Below, piece by piece: positions 52,224-62,710 of a stretch of 64,000 bases of DNA (position 1 is the first letter of the stretch; every line of letters starts with the position of its first letter). This DNA is from Streptomyces sp. ITFR-21 (lineage in GTDB: Bacteria > Actinomycetota > Actinomycetes > Streptomycetales > Streptomycetaceae). The stretch lies in the NCBI RefSeq assembly GCF_031844685.1, contig NZ_CP134605.1, positions 2,017,501 to 2,081,500 of the forward strand, in the 5' to 3' direction. The notes under the pieces are model-generated. The model was not told the origin of the DNA. It saw only the letters and a program-made list of their open reading frames with translations, and searched no databases. The position numbers and the translations under genes are program-made.

Positions 52224-52828
52224 CTACGTCTCGCTCGGAGCGAAGAAGCTCAGGAGACGGTCACGGATGAACGCGGCCGACTTCTGGGGCGGCCCCTGGT
52301 CGCAGTCCACCCGCAGCACGTCGAAGCCCGCTTGCACCAACCGCTCCGTGGCCTGCCGGTAGAAGCGCGCTTCGGCGTGGCTGCTGCCCGGCGAGAGCTG
52401 GAAGCGGTTATGCGCACCCCGGTCGTGCAGCCGTTCTGAGATGACCTCGGGGTCGGCTTCGAGGATGACCGCGAGGTCGGGACGTTCCACCTCGGCGTTG
52501 AGGTTCCAGAGAAACGCCGGGTCTACCCCGTCGCACCGCTGCATGACCAACGCGGACGGAAGGTAGCGGTCACTGATGACCGTCGGCCCCGCCTCGGTGT
52601 GCTTGCGGACTTCCGTCTCCACGTGGTGGTAGCGGTCGGCCGCGTACAAGCATGCCAGCGCATGACCGGTGACGGTCTCGGTCAACTCCCGGCAGAGCTG
52701 CCCGGTAGGCCAGTGGACGGCTCCGCGGTTACGTGTACCTGCTCGCCCGCTGCCACGAGCATCCGGGCCAGGTGGTCGACAATGGTGCTCTTGCCCGCGC
52801 CGCTGGGGCCGTCCACGCTGATGAACAT
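52224..52828 (-). pseudogene. Frameshifted dTMP-kinase-like gene
   Basis: From ATG 52828 the frame reads MFISVDGPSGAGKSTIVDHL (P-loop) to VTAEPSTG, then stops. The continuing sequence (GQLCRELTETVTGHALACLY, AADRYHHVETEV, VISDRYLPSALVMQ, LEADPEVISERLHDRG) is in a neighbouring frame to 52224. A single-base indel near 52705-52720 explains the break. Together the parts make a complete P-loop thymidylate-kinase-like enzyme. An upstream ATG at 52864 would overlap the exonuclease fragment. Confidence 0.8.
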
Positions 52829-52841
52829 GCCTCGGTCGTGG

Positions 52842-53225
52842 TCAGAAAAGGGCCTGAGCTTCATCGGTACCCCCGTCCGGCGGTAGACCGCGCAGCTCTT
52901 CCAGCGAGCCGGCCGCCGTGGCGAGCCGGACGAAGAGACGGGCCGCAACCAAGGCGTCGTAGCCCGCCTGGTGAGGGCGCATGTCATGTGGCAGCCCCTC
53001 GGCAGGCTGGAACGCCTCGACCAACGAACCGAGCCGGAAACCCATCTGGTCCGGCACGAACCGTCGGGCGAGCTTGAGCGTGTCGAACACCTCGGGGCAC
53101 GTCCAGCCGGGCATCTTGCGCCGAAGAACGTTGGCGTCCACGTGCGCGTTGTGCGCCACGAAGGCCGAGGCGTCCAGCGCCTTGAGCACGTCGTCCTTGA
53201 TGTCCGCGAACACCGGGGCCTCGGC
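52842..53225 (-). pseudogene. 5'-truncated DEDDh exonuclease fragment
   Basis: The C-terminal 125 residues or so of a DnaQ-like 3'-5' exonuclease are present: EAPVFADIKDDVLKALDASA, FVAHNAHVDANVLRRKMPGW, VFDTLKLARRFVP, and HQAGYDALVAARLF. The N-terminal catalytic DxE strand is missing. The fragment is fused at about 53225 to an ABC-2 permease fragment. It likely lost function. It precedes the kinase-like gene by a short overlap, so both may once have formed an operon. Confidence 0.75.
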
Positions 53226-53557
53226 CAGCGTGCCGTCGCGTACCCGCCGGCCGAGCCGCTTATGGACCCCGTCAGCAGGTCGGCCAGCCCGAAGGAGGTG
53301 CTGGTGGTGCCGTGCAGGAAGGCGACCTCGGGGAGGGTGAAGCCTCCCAGGACGGTGATGTGCGAGAACATCAGCACGATGGTGACGAAGTCCAGGCAGG
53401 TGGCGGCGAGGTTGCCGAGCGCGGTGAGCAGGAAGGACGTGCGGTAGGCCAGGGTGGAGCGGACCCACATGGCGACGATCAGCCGGTAGGTGCGCAGCGA
53501 CTCGGCGGTGTGCCGCCAGGGCCCCCCGGGCCCGGTGTCCACGGCCGGCTCAGCCAC
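53226..53557 (-). pseudogene. ABC-2 permease N-terminal fragment
   Basis: The N-terminal part of an ABC-2 type permease remains: ESLRTYRLIVAMWVRSTLAY, RTSFLLTALGNLAATCLDFV, VAFLHGTTSTSFGLADLLTG. A one-base loss near 53260 shifts the frame, after which the family sequence continues as RLGRRVRDGTL before joining the exonuclease fragment. The rest of the gene is absent. Start probably GTG 53557 or 53542. The 295 bp between this fragment and the PBP ATG contain promoter space only. Confidence 0.72.
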
Positions 53558-53852
53558 CCTGGACCACCACCCGGCGGGTCGCGACCCGCCGGAGCAGCCG
53601 CCCGGCGCAAGCGGCCGAGCGTAGTGCCCACCTGCCCGGCGCCACCAACGGTTTTCGCCCGTCCGGGTGGGGACCGTGCGCCGGACGCCTGTCACAGCCC
53701 TGTCACGGACGCACGCCGCCGGCCGCGGCCGGACAGATGATGCGACAGTGTTGGGTGGAGACTTATTGGGTGTACGGGAGCGTACGTAACGATTGGTCCA
53801 TCATGTTCCGCCACGGACCAACCCCGGCGGCGGCGGAAGGGTCCCACCAGAC

Positions 53853-56213
53853 ATGAGTGATGTGCCGAGCACGCGCACGTATCAGGGCTGGGCCCCCCGG
53901 CCGGCGGCGGCGCCGCGGGGCGGCCGGCCGCCCCGCGGCGGGCTGCTGCGGGTCCTGCCGTCCTTCCGGAAGTCCCTGGCCCTGGTGCTGTCGGCCGCCG
54001 CGCTGCTGATCGGCGCGTTCTTCGCCGGGTACGCTCTGGTGTCGATCCCGGACGCGAACGCGGCGGCGGTGGCCCAGAACAACGTCTACCTGTACGCCGA
54101 CGGCGAGACCGAGCTGTCCACGGACGGGGCGGTCAACCGGCAGAACGTACCGCTGGCCGAGGTCTCCGCGACCGCCCGGCGGGCCGTGCTGTCGGCGGAG
54201 GACCGGAGCTTCTACCACGAGTCGGCGGTCAGCCCCAAGGCCATGGTCCGCGCCGCCTGGAACACGCTGACCGGCAAGGGCCGCCAGTCCGGCTCCACGA
54301 TCACCCAGCAGTACGTGAAGAACTACTACCTGAACCAGAACCAGACCGCGACGCGGAAGGTGAAGGAGTTCTTCATCGCGATCAAGCTGGACCGCAACCA
54401 GTCCAAGGACCGGATCCTGGAGGGCTACCTCAACACCAGCTACTACGGGCGCAACGCGTACGGCATCCAGGCGGCGGCGCAGGCGTACTTCGACAAGGAC
54501 GCGGCCGACCTCAGCACCGCCGAGGGCGCCTACCTGGCGGCGCTGCTCAACGCGCCCAGCGAGTACGACCTGGCCGCGCACCCGGAGAACGCGCCGGCCG
54601 CCAAGGCCCGCTGGAACTACGTCCTGGACGGCATGGTCAAGGAGAACTGGCTGAGCCCGGCCCAGCGCGCCGCCACCGCCTTCCCGGCCATCGGCAAGCC
54701 CAAGCCGATCGCGAGCAAGGCCGGGCAGCGCGGCTACGTCATCGAGGCGGTCAACCGCTACCTCACCGACCACCACGTCCTGGACAGCGACGAGCTGGCG
54801 GCCGGCGGCTACCGGATCGTGACCACCGTCCAGAAGCCCAAGGAGGACGCGCTCGTCCGGGCCGCCGAGGACAACGTCTACGACCGGCGCGGCAACCGGA
54901 AGGCCGACCGGTACGTACGGGCCGGCGGGGTCTCGATCGACCCGGCGACCGGTGACGTCGTCGCGCTCTACGGCGGCATCGACTACACCAGGCAGTACGT
55001 GAGCAGCGCCACCAACGACACCTACCAGCCGGGGTCGACCTTCAAGCCGGTGGTCCTCGCCGCCGCCCTCCAGTACGGTTCGCACACCCAGGACGGCGTG
55101 CGGATCACCCCGCACACCGTCTACGACGGCAACAACAGGCGCGAGGTGATCGGCCCGAAGGGCCCCACCGGCTACCGGCCGCCCAACGAGGACGACACGG
55201 CGTACGGCGACATCAGCGTCACCCGGGCGATGGACAAGTCGGTGAACGCGGTTTTCGCGCAGATGGCGCAGGACGTCGGCACGTCCAAGGTGATCGACAC
55301 CGCGCACGACCTGGGCATGCCGAAGTCGGTGGACATCCCCACCACACCCGCGATGGCGCTCGGCGCGTTCGGCGACCCCAGCGCGAGCCCGCTGGACATG
55401 GCGCAGGTCTACGCGACGCTGGCCAACCACGGCAAGGAGATCCCGTACTCCCTGGTGGCGAAGGTCAGCAAGGACGGCGACGACCTCAAGCTGCCGGACC
55501 GCCGCCCGGTCCAGTCGGTGCCGCGGCGGGCCGCCGACACCACCACGTCGGTACTGGAGAGCGTCGTCGACAGCCCCGGGGCGACGGCCGTGGCCGCACA
55601 GGCGTCGGGCTGGCCGTCGGCGGCCAAGACCGGTACCGCGGACGACGACAAGGCGGCCTGGTTCGCCGGGTACACGCCCAAGCTGGCCACGGTCGTCGCG
55701 GTGCTCGGCATGGACCCGGACACGGGCGCCCAGAAACCGCTGACCGGCGCGCTGGGCGGCGGCCGGATGAACGGCGGCGGCCCGCCCGGCCAGGTGTGGG
55801 CGCAGTACACGGCCGACGCGCTGCGCGGGGTGCCGGAGCAGGGCTTCGACCTCCGGTTGCAGAGCGGCGCGCACACCGACGAGCCCGGCGCGGAGCCGAC
55901 GGACGCCGCGACCACCGAGCCGCCGGCCGACTCCGGGCCGCCGCGAACGACGCAGCCGCCGCGGACCAGTGAGCCGCCGAGCGCTCCGCCGACGGGCGGC
56001 GCGACCGGGCCGGAGCCGACGGACACCGCGACGGCGCCGCCGACACCGACGGACACCCACACGTTCGACCCGGTGGGCGGCCTGACCGGCGGCACGGACG
56101 GCGGCACCGGTACCGGCGGGGTCGGCGGCGGGGGTCCGGGCGGCGGACCCGGCGGCGGCGACGGAGGGGCCGGCCCGGCCGGCGTGGACGGGAGCGAGCC
56201 GGACGGCGGCTGA
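53853..56213 (+). CDS. Class A penicillin-binding protein (bifunctional PBP)
   Basis: A 786-residue peptidoglycan synthase. The TM anchor is SLALVLSAAALLIGAFFAGYAL. The GT51 glycosyltransferase domain has the catalytic Glu in SAEDRSFYHE and GSTITQQYVKNYYL. The transpeptidase domain has QPGSTFKPVV (nucleophile Ser), KSVNAVF and AAKTGTA. The 120-residue C-terminal tail is a Pro/Thr/Gly-rich extracellular stretch. ATG 53853 is preceded by a GGAAGG site. It polymerises and crosslinks cell wall and is one of several such proteins expected in a streptomycete. Confidence 0.95.
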   Translation: MSDVPSTRTYQGWAPRPAAAPRGGRPPRGGLLRVLPSFRKSLALVLSAAALLIGAFFAGYALVSIPDANAAAVAQNNVYLYADGETELSTDGAVNRQNVPLAEVSATARRAVLSAEDRSFYHESAVSPKAMVRAAWNTLTGKGRQSGSTITQQYVKNYYLNQNQTATRKVKEFFIAIKLDRNQSKDRILEGYLNTSYYGRNAYGIQAAAQAYFDKDAADLSTAEGAYLAALLNAPSEYDLAAHPENAPAAKARWNYVLDGMVKENWLSPAQRAATAFPAIGKPKPIASKAGQRGYVIEAVNRYLTDHHVLDSDELAAGGYRIVTTVQKPKEDALVRAAEDNVYDRRGNRKADRYVRAGGVSIDPATGDVVALYGGIDYTRQYVSSATNDTYQPGSTFKPVVLAAALQYGSHTQDGVRITPHTVYDGNNRREVIGPKGPTGYRPPNEDDTAYGDISVTRAMDKSVNAVFAQMAQDVGTSKVIDTAHDLGMPKSVDIPTTPAMALGAFGDPSASPLDMAQVYATLANHGKEIPYSLVAKVSKDGDDLKLPDRRPVQSVPRRAADTTTSVLESVVDSPGATAVAAQASGWPSAAKTGTADDDKAAWFAGYTPKLATVVAVLGMDPDTGAQKPLTGALGGGRMNGGGPPGQVWAQYTADALRGVPEQGFDLRLQSGAHTDEPGAEPTDAATTEPPADSGPPRTTQPPRTSEPPSAPPTGGATGPEPTDTATAPPTPTDTHTFDPVGGLTGGTDGGTGTGGVGGGGPGGGPGGGDGGAGPAGVDGSEPDGG

Positions 56214-56441
56214 GCGTCCCGCGCGGCGCGGCCTTCCGGTCCCCGGCGGCGGCCCGGGGCAGGCCGCGCCGGGCAGGCCGCTCGCGACGCGCCGGGAGCG
56301 CGGGAGGCGGAAGCAGGCGATCGGCGCCGGGGCGGGGGGACACCGGGTGTCCCGCCCGCCCCGGCGGACACGGGCGGCGGGCGCGGACGGCCGCGGGAGG
56401 GCCGAGAGCCCGCGGAGGTTGCGGACTGCCACGGACGGCGG

Positions 56442-56783
56442 TTACAGGTAGAGCCCGGTGGAGTCGCCGCCGCCCTCCAGCCGCTCGGCGGCGACCGCGT
56501 GCAGGTCCCGTTCGCGCATCAGCACGTAGGCGACGCCCTGCACCTCGACCTCGGCCCGGTCCTCCGGGTCGTACAGCACCCGGTCGCCGGCCTCGACGGT
56601 CCGTACGTTCTGGCCGACCGCGACGACCTCGGCCCAGGCCAGCCGCTTGCCGACGGCCGCGGTCGCCGGGATCAGAATGCCGCCGCCGCTGCGGCGCTCG
56701 CCCTCCGCGCTGTCCTGCCGCACCAGGACCCGGTCGTGCAGCATGCGGATCGGCAGCTTGTCCTGCTCAGTGTTCGAACTCAC
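56442..56783 (-). CDS. GroES/Cpn10-like co-chaperonin
   Basis: A 113-residue Cpn10-fold protein. It has IRMLHDRVLVRQDS, the mobile-loop region ERRSGGGILIP, VVAVGQNVRTVEAGDRVLY and a variant C-terminus (VLMRERDLHAVAAE). No groEL is adjacent, and it differs from canonical GroES in the loop, so it is probably a divergent second copy of the kind seen in streptomycetes. GTG 56783. It is 10 bp after the stop of the DUF3618 gene on the same strand, suggesting co-transcription. Confidence 0.9.
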   Translation of the reverse strand: MSSNTEQDKLPIRMLHDRVLVRQDSAEGERRSGGGILIPATAAVGKRLAWAEVVAVGQNVRTVEAGDRVLYDPEDRAEVEVQGVAYVLMRERDLHAVAAERLEGGGDSTGLYL

Positions 56784-56793
56784 AGCGACGACG

Positions 56794-57120
56794 TTACCGG
56801 CGTCGCCGGCGGTACGAGAGACCGGCCACCACCGCGACGACCGCCACGGCGGCCAGCGCGGCCGGCACGATCCGCTCCGGGCGCGGGGCGCCGTCCTCGG
56901 TCACGAACTCGGCCCTGGCCCGCGCCAGCGCGCGGTTGGCCGCGACGTACGCCTGGCCGACGGTACGGTCCAGCGCGGAGACCGCCTTGGCCTTGCTGTC
57001 CCGCGCGATCGTCACCGGGTGGACCCGTACCGCGAGCTCGTCGAGCGTCGCGGCGAGCTCCTGCCGGCGGCGGGTGATCTCCGCCTCGATCTGCGCGGGC
57101 GTCCTGGCAACCTCCGACAC
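56794..57120 (-). CDS. DUF3618 membrane protein
   Basis: A 108-residue protein with the DUF3618 signature (TPAQIEAEITRRRQELAATL, DELAVRVHPVTIARD) and a C-terminal membrane segment (PAALAAVAVVAVVAGLSY) capped by Arg. Function unknown; the family is common in actinobacteria next to stress or envelope genes. It starts at GTG 57120 and is divergent from the Bcp gene with a 100-bp gap. Confidence 0.88.
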   Translation of the reverse strand: MSEVARTPAQIEAEITRRRQELAATLDELAVRVHPVTIARDSKAKAVSALDRTVGQAYVAANRALARARAEFVTEDGAPRPERIVPAALAAVAVVAVVAGLSYRRRRR

Positions 57121-57220
57121 GCACTGCCTCCCTCACCGAATCCGTTAGCGTTCGGACAGTCTGTCAGTACGGCGGGGCCCGCGCCTCGTCGGCACCCCGC
57201 ACGCCGAAGGAGCCGTCCCC

Positions 57221-57688
57221 ATGTCCGAGCGTCTCGTCCCCGGTGACCCCGCGCCCGCCTTCACCCTGCCCGACGCCGACGGCAAGCCCGTCTCGCTGGC
57301 CGACCACCGCGGGCGCAAGGTCATCGTCTACTTCTACCCGGCGGCGCTCACCCCGGGCTGCACCAAGCAGGCGTGTGACTTCACCGACAACCTCGACCTG
57401 CTGGCCGGCGCGGGCTACGACGTGATCGGCGTCTCCCCCGACAAGCCGGAGAAGCTGGCGAGGTTCCGCGACCAGGAGTCGCTGCGGGTCACCCTGGCCG
57501 CCGACCCGGACAAGGCCGTCCTGACCGCGTACGGCGCCTTCGGCGAGAAGACCATGTACGGCAGGACGGTGACCGGGGTGATCCGCTCGACGGTCGTGGT
57601 GGACGAGAACGGCGACGTGGAGCAGGCGTTCTACAACGTGAAGGCCACCGGTCACGTGGCCAAGCTCATCCGCGACCTGAAGGTCTGA
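57221..57688 (+). CDS. bcp: Thioredoxin-dependent peroxiredoxin (Bcp/PrxQ)
   Basis: A 155-residue peroxiredoxin Q. The active-site stretch ALTPGCTKQACDFTDN contains both the peroxidatic and the resolving Cys five residues apart, the usual PrxQ layout. It also has RKVIVYFYPAA and VIGVSPDKPEKLARF. It reduces hydroperoxides using thioredoxin. AAGGAG precedes the ATG. It is monocistronic, and the tRNA-Leu gene follows 78 bp later. Confidence 0.95.
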   Translation: MSERLVPGDPAPAFTLPDADGKPVSLADHRGRKVIVYFYPAALTPGCTKQACDFTDNLDLLAGAGYDVIGVSPDKPEKLARFRDQESLRVTLAADPDKAVLTAYGAFGEKTMYGRTVTGVIRSTVVVDENGDVEQAFYNVKATGHVAKLIRDLKV

Positions 57689-57766
57689 GCCCGCCCGGCC
57701 CGCGCCGGGGGGATCCGGAAGCGGCCGTACAGCCGGGGCCCGGGATCGCTAGCATGGAGGTGCCAC

Positions 57767-57850
57767 GCGGCCGTGTCGTAACTGGCAGCCGAGCTGGGTT
57801 TAGGTCCCAGTGGGGGAGACCCCGTGTGGGTTCGAGTCCCACCGGCCGCA
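57767..57850 (+). tRNA. tRNA-Leu (anticodon TAG)
   Basis: An 84-nt class II tRNA. The acceptor stem is GCGGCCG/CGGCCGC, the anticodon stem-loop CTGGG-TTTAGGT-CCCAG with anticodon TAG, a long variable arm (TGGGGGAGACCCCGT), and T-arm GTGGGTTCGAGTCCCAC. The CCA end is not encoded. Confidence 0.95.
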
Positions 57851-57858
57851 CGCGTACC

Positions 57859-57895
57859 GGGCCCGCCCCGCCGTTCTCCGCGGCCGGGCGGGCCC
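57859..57895. terminator. Hairpin after tRNA-Leu
   Basis: GGGCCCGCC (57859-57867) pairs with GGCGGGCCC (57887-57895), with further weak pairing in the loop. It lies between the tRNA and the convergent rdgB end and could terminate both. Confidence 0.5.
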
Positions 57896-57918
57896 CGCCC
57901 CCCTCCGGGGCGGTCCGG

Positions 57919-58524
57919 TCAGGGCAGCAGGCCGGGGAGTTCGGCGGCCAGCGCGCGGAAGGCCCTGCCACGGTGGCTGATCGCGTTCTTCTCGTCCGGG
58001 GTGAGCTGCGCGCAGGTGACGGTGTGTCCGTCGGGCTGGAGGACCGGGTCGTAGCCGAAGCCGTGGGTGCCGGCGGGCGTGTGCCGCAGCGTGCCGCGCA
58101 GCTGCCCCTCGGTGACGTGCTCGGTGCCGTCCGGCAGCGCGAGGGCCGCCGCGCAGGTGAAGTGCGCGCCCCGGTGCGGGGCGTCGATGTCGCCGAGTTG
58201 GGCGAGCAGCAGCGCCAGGTTCGCCGCGTCGTCGCCGTGCCGTCCGGCCCAGCGCGCCGAGAAGACGCCGGGGGCGCCGCCGAGCACGTCCACGCACAGC
58301 CCCGAGTCGTCGGCGACCGCAGGCAGCCCGGTGGCCTGCGCCAGCGTCCGCGCCTTGAGCAGCGCGTTCTCCGCGAAGGTGACGCCGGTCTCCTTGACGT
58401 CCGGGATCGCGGGATACGCGTCGGCGCCGACGAGTTCGACGTCGAGCCCGGTCCCGGCGAGGATCACCCGCAGCTCGGCGAGCTTGTGGGCGTTGCGGGT
58501 GGCCAGGACGAGGCGGCGGGTCAC
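57919..58524 (-). CDS. rdgB: RdgB/HAM1 non-canonical purine NTP pyrophosphatase
   Basis: A 201-residue house-cleaning pyrophosphatase that removes dITP/XTP. Family motifs are LVLATRNAHKLAEL, VTFAENALLKAR, ADDSGLCVDVLGGAPGVFSARWAG, HGFGYDPV and KNAISHRGRAF. GTG 58524 is chosen because GGAGG lies 8 nt upstream; it begins right at MTRRLVLATRN. It starts 5 bp after the rph stop, forming the common rph-rdgB pair, and the ribosome site overlaps the rph end. Confidence 0.95.
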   Translation of the reverse strand: MTRRLVLATRNAHKLAELRVILAGTGLDVELVGADAYPAIPDVKETGVTFAENALLKARTLAQATGLPAVADDSGLCVDVLGGAPGVFSARWAGRHGDDAANLALLLAQLGDIDAPHRGAHFTCAAALALPDGTEHVTEGQLRGTLRHTPAGTHGFGYDPVLQPDGHTVTCAQLTPDEKNAISHRGRAFRALAAELPGLLP

Positions 58525-58529
58525 GGCGG

Positions 58530-59273
58530 TCACCTCCGGCCGGCGGGGGCCGCCGCCAGAGCGAGTTCCTGAGCCGCCGTCAGGCCGGTGCAGCCGGCGA
58601 CCGCGAGGCCGAGGAGCGCGTCGAGTTCGGCGCGGTCGAAGGGCGCGCCCTCGGCGGTGCCCTGGACCTCGACGAAGCGGCCGTCGCCGGTGCAGACCAC
58701 GTTCATGTCGGTCTCGGCCTTGACGTCCTCCTCGTAGGCGAGGTCCAGCAGCGGGACGCCGCCGACGATGCCGACGCTGACCGCGGCGACACTGCCGGTG
58801 ATCGGCTGCGCCTTGGCCTTGAAGAAGTGGTTGGCCTGCATGTACGCGACCGCGTCGACCAGGGCGACGTAGGCGCCGGTGATCGCGGCGGTGCGGGTGC
58901 CGCCGTCGGCCTGCAGCACGTCGCAGTCCAGCACCACGGTGTTCTCGCCGAGCGCCTTGTAGTCGATGACGGCCCGCAGCGAGCGGCCGATCAGCCGGGA
59001 GATCTCGTGGGTGCGGCCGCCGATCCTGCCCCGCACGGACTCCCGGTCCCCGCGGGTGTTCGTGGCCCGCGGCAGCATCGAGTACTCCGCGGTCACCCAC
59101 CCTTCCCCGCTGCCCTTGCGCCACCGCGGGACGCCCTGGGTGGCGCTCGCCGTGCACAGCACCCGGGTGTCCCCGAACGAGACCAGAACAGAGCCTTCCG
59201 CGTGCTTGCTCCACCCCCGCTCGATGGTGACGGGACGAAGCTCTTCCGGCATGCGGCCGTCGAATCGTGACAT
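58530..59273 (-). CDS. rph: Ribonuclease PH
   Basis: A 247-residue 3'-5' phosphorolytic RNase/nucleotidyltransferase acting on tRNA 3' ends. It starts [20 protein letters not shown] and contains [16 protein letters not shown], the phosphate-binding [20 protein letters not shown] and [18 protein letters not shown]. Length and motifs are normal. It is first of the rph-rdgB operon. Confidence 0.97.
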   Translation of the reverse strand: MSRFDGRMPEELRPVTIERGWSKHAEGSVLVSFGDTRVLCTASATQGVPRWRKGSGEGWVTAEYSMLPRATNTRGDRESVRGRIGGRTHEISRLIGRSLRAVIDYKALGENTVVLDCDVLQADGGTRTAAITGAYVALVDAVAYMQANHFFKAKAQPITGSVAAVSVGIVGGVPLLDLAYEEDVKAETDMNVVCTGDGRFVEVQGTAEGAPFDRAELDALLGLAVAGCTGLTAAQELALAAAPAGRR

Positions 59274-59327
59274 GCGCTGAGCCTATCCGGGTGACCGGCC
59301 CGCCCGTTGGCCGCCCGGTCAGGGGCC

Positions 59328-59561
59328 CTACAACATGCTTTCGATGTCCGCCGCGATCGGGTCGGCGTCGGTGCCGGTGACGACCTGGACGGCGGTGCCC
59401 ATGGTGACGACGCCGTGGACGCCGGCGGCCTTCAAAGCGGCCTCGTCGACCAGCCCGGGGTCCTTGACCTCGGTACGGAGCCGGGTGATGCAGCCCTCGA
59501 TCTCCTCGATGTTGCCGAGGCCGCCGAGCCCGGCGACGATCTTCTCAGCCTTGCTGGCCAT
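59328..59561 (-). CDS. PTS glucose/N-acetylglucosamine-type EIIB
   Basis: A 77-residue single-domain EIIB. The phosphocysteine is in EEIEGCITRLRTEVKD, the family signature, preceded by KIVAGLGGLGNI. It relays phosphate from EIIA to a membrane EIIC during sugar uptake; in streptomycetes such stand-alone EIIB proteins serve GlcNAc transport. No EIIC or EIIA gene is in the window. The chitinase at 33-35 kb would provide GlcNAc. Start ATG 59561. Confidence 0.93.
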   Translation of the reverse strand: MASKAEKIVAGLGGLGNIEEIEGCITRLRTEVKDPGLVDEAALKAAGVHGVVTMGTAVQVVTGTDADPIAADIESML

Positions 59562-59798
59562 CTGTGCCTCCTGGTTCGCGGGCCCACCGGCGGGTCCGTG
59601 ATCTCACGGTAACGCACGGTTGGCCCACCTTCGCGGGCGCTCGGCCGCCGTGTGGATCAGCATGGCGGTCATGGGCGCCGACCGGGTACGGCCGGCTCCG
59701 GCGCCCCCTTCGCGGCGGGCGGGTACGGGGGCCGGGGCGGCGGGGGGGGCAGCGGGGGGAGCGGCGGCAGGGCGGTGGGAGTGGCGGGGCGGCGCCGC

Positions 59799-60551
59799 CT
59801 ACAGCTCGTAGGTCGCGCCCGCCTTGGCCAGCTCCACCGGTCCCTCGAACGCGGCCTGCGCGTCACGGAGGTTGACCGCCGGGTTGGTCCACGGCGGGAT
59901 GTGCGTCAGCACCAGCCGCTCCGCACCGGCCCGGTTCGCCACCTGCCCGGCCTCGCGGCCGTTGAGGTGCAGCTCGGGGATGTCCTCCTTGCCGTGCGTG
60001 AAGGACGCCTCGCACAGGAAGAGGTCCGCGCCCTCGGCCAGCCCCTCCAGGGCGTCGCACGGGCCGGTGTCACCGGAGTACGCCAGGGTGCTGCCGTCGT
60101 GCTCGATCCGGAAGCCGTACGCCTCCACGGGGTGGCTGACCAGGTCGGCGGTGACGGTGAACGGGCCGAGCCGGAAGGAGCCGGGTTCCAGGGTGCGGAA
60201 GTCGAAGACCTCGCTCATACACTTCTCGTCCGGCACGTCGCCGTAGGCGATGTTCAGCCGCCGCTCGGTGCCGGCGGGGCCGTAGACCGGGATGGCCGAG
60301 GCGGGGCCGCCGTCGTGCCGGTAGTAGCGGGCGACGAAGTAGCCGCACATGTCGATGCAGTGGTCGGCGTGCAGGTGGCTGAGGAGCACCGCGTCCAGGT
60401 CGTAGAGCCCGCAGTGGCGCTGCAGTTCGCCGAGGGCGCCGTTGCCCATGTCGATCAGCAGCCGGAAGCCGTCGGCCTCGACGAGGTAGCTGGAGCAGGC
60501 CGAATCCGCGGACGGGAACGACCCCGAGCAGCCGACGACGGTGAGCAACAT
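59799..60551 (-). CDS. MBL-fold metallo-hydrolase
   Basis: A 250-residue metallo-beta-lactamase-fold enzyme of the RNase Z/PhnP-like group. The metal ligands are SHLHADHCID, VSHPVEAYG, AYSGDTGPCD and LVLTHIPP. It starts MLLTVVGCSGSFP, typical of this actinobacterial clade that is often encoded beside rph-rdgB. Substrate unproven (cyclic nucleotide or RNA 3' end are options). GGAGG lies 11 nt before ATG 60551. The 237-bp gap to the EIIB gene contains only G-rich repeats. Confidence 0.9.
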   Translation of the reverse strand: MLLTVVGCSGSFPSADSACSSYLVEADGFRLLIDMGNGALGELQRHCGLYDLDAVLLSHLHADHCIDMCGYFVARYYRHDGGPASAIPVYGPAGTERRLNIAYGDVPDEKCMSEVFDFRTLEPGSFRLGPFTVTADLVSHPVEAYGFRIEHDGSTLAYSGDTGPCDALEGLAEGADLFLCEASFTHGKEDIPELHLNGREAGQVANRAGAERLVLTHIPPWTNPAVNLRDAQAAFEGPVELAKAGATYEL

Positions 60552-60858
60552 TTCGGGAAACACCTCCGTGGGCGCGCCGCATCGCCCCAGACCGGCTCGG
60601 GTGGGGGGTGGCGGGACGGCCCGCCGTTCTTCGAAGGGTAAGCGCGGTGCGCTGCGCGTGCTCGGTTGCGGCGCCCCGTTGTGGGCGGAATCACCAGCAC
60701 GGGTCCGCTGCCGCTGGGCTCGGCGGTGCCGGGGCGGCGGCGGGCGCCCTCCTCCCCTCTCAAGCGCCGGGCGGGCTCCCCCCGGTGACCGCCGATCGCC
60801 TCCCCGCCCCCGAACGCCGGGCGCAGGCGGCAGGCGGTGGGGGGGACGGGCGGGGCCG
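60552..60858. other. Intergenic region without a supported gene
   Basis: 307 bp between the MBL hydrolase start and the cysM end. It contains two short related GCGCCGGGCGG/GAACGCCGGGCG motifs (near 60762 and 60818). No ORF or RNA gene is convincing. Confidence 0.5.
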
Positions 60859-62683
<1,825 letters not shown>

Positions 62684-62710
62684 GCCGGAAAAGTAACAGG
62701 GGCGGCCCGG

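Noticed and set aside
53763..56432. 889-aa minus-strand open frame opposite the PBP gene
   Set aside because: It mirrors the codon structure of the plus-strand PBP, which has all expected motifs; the antisense product is Arg/Gly/Val low-complexity with no domain.
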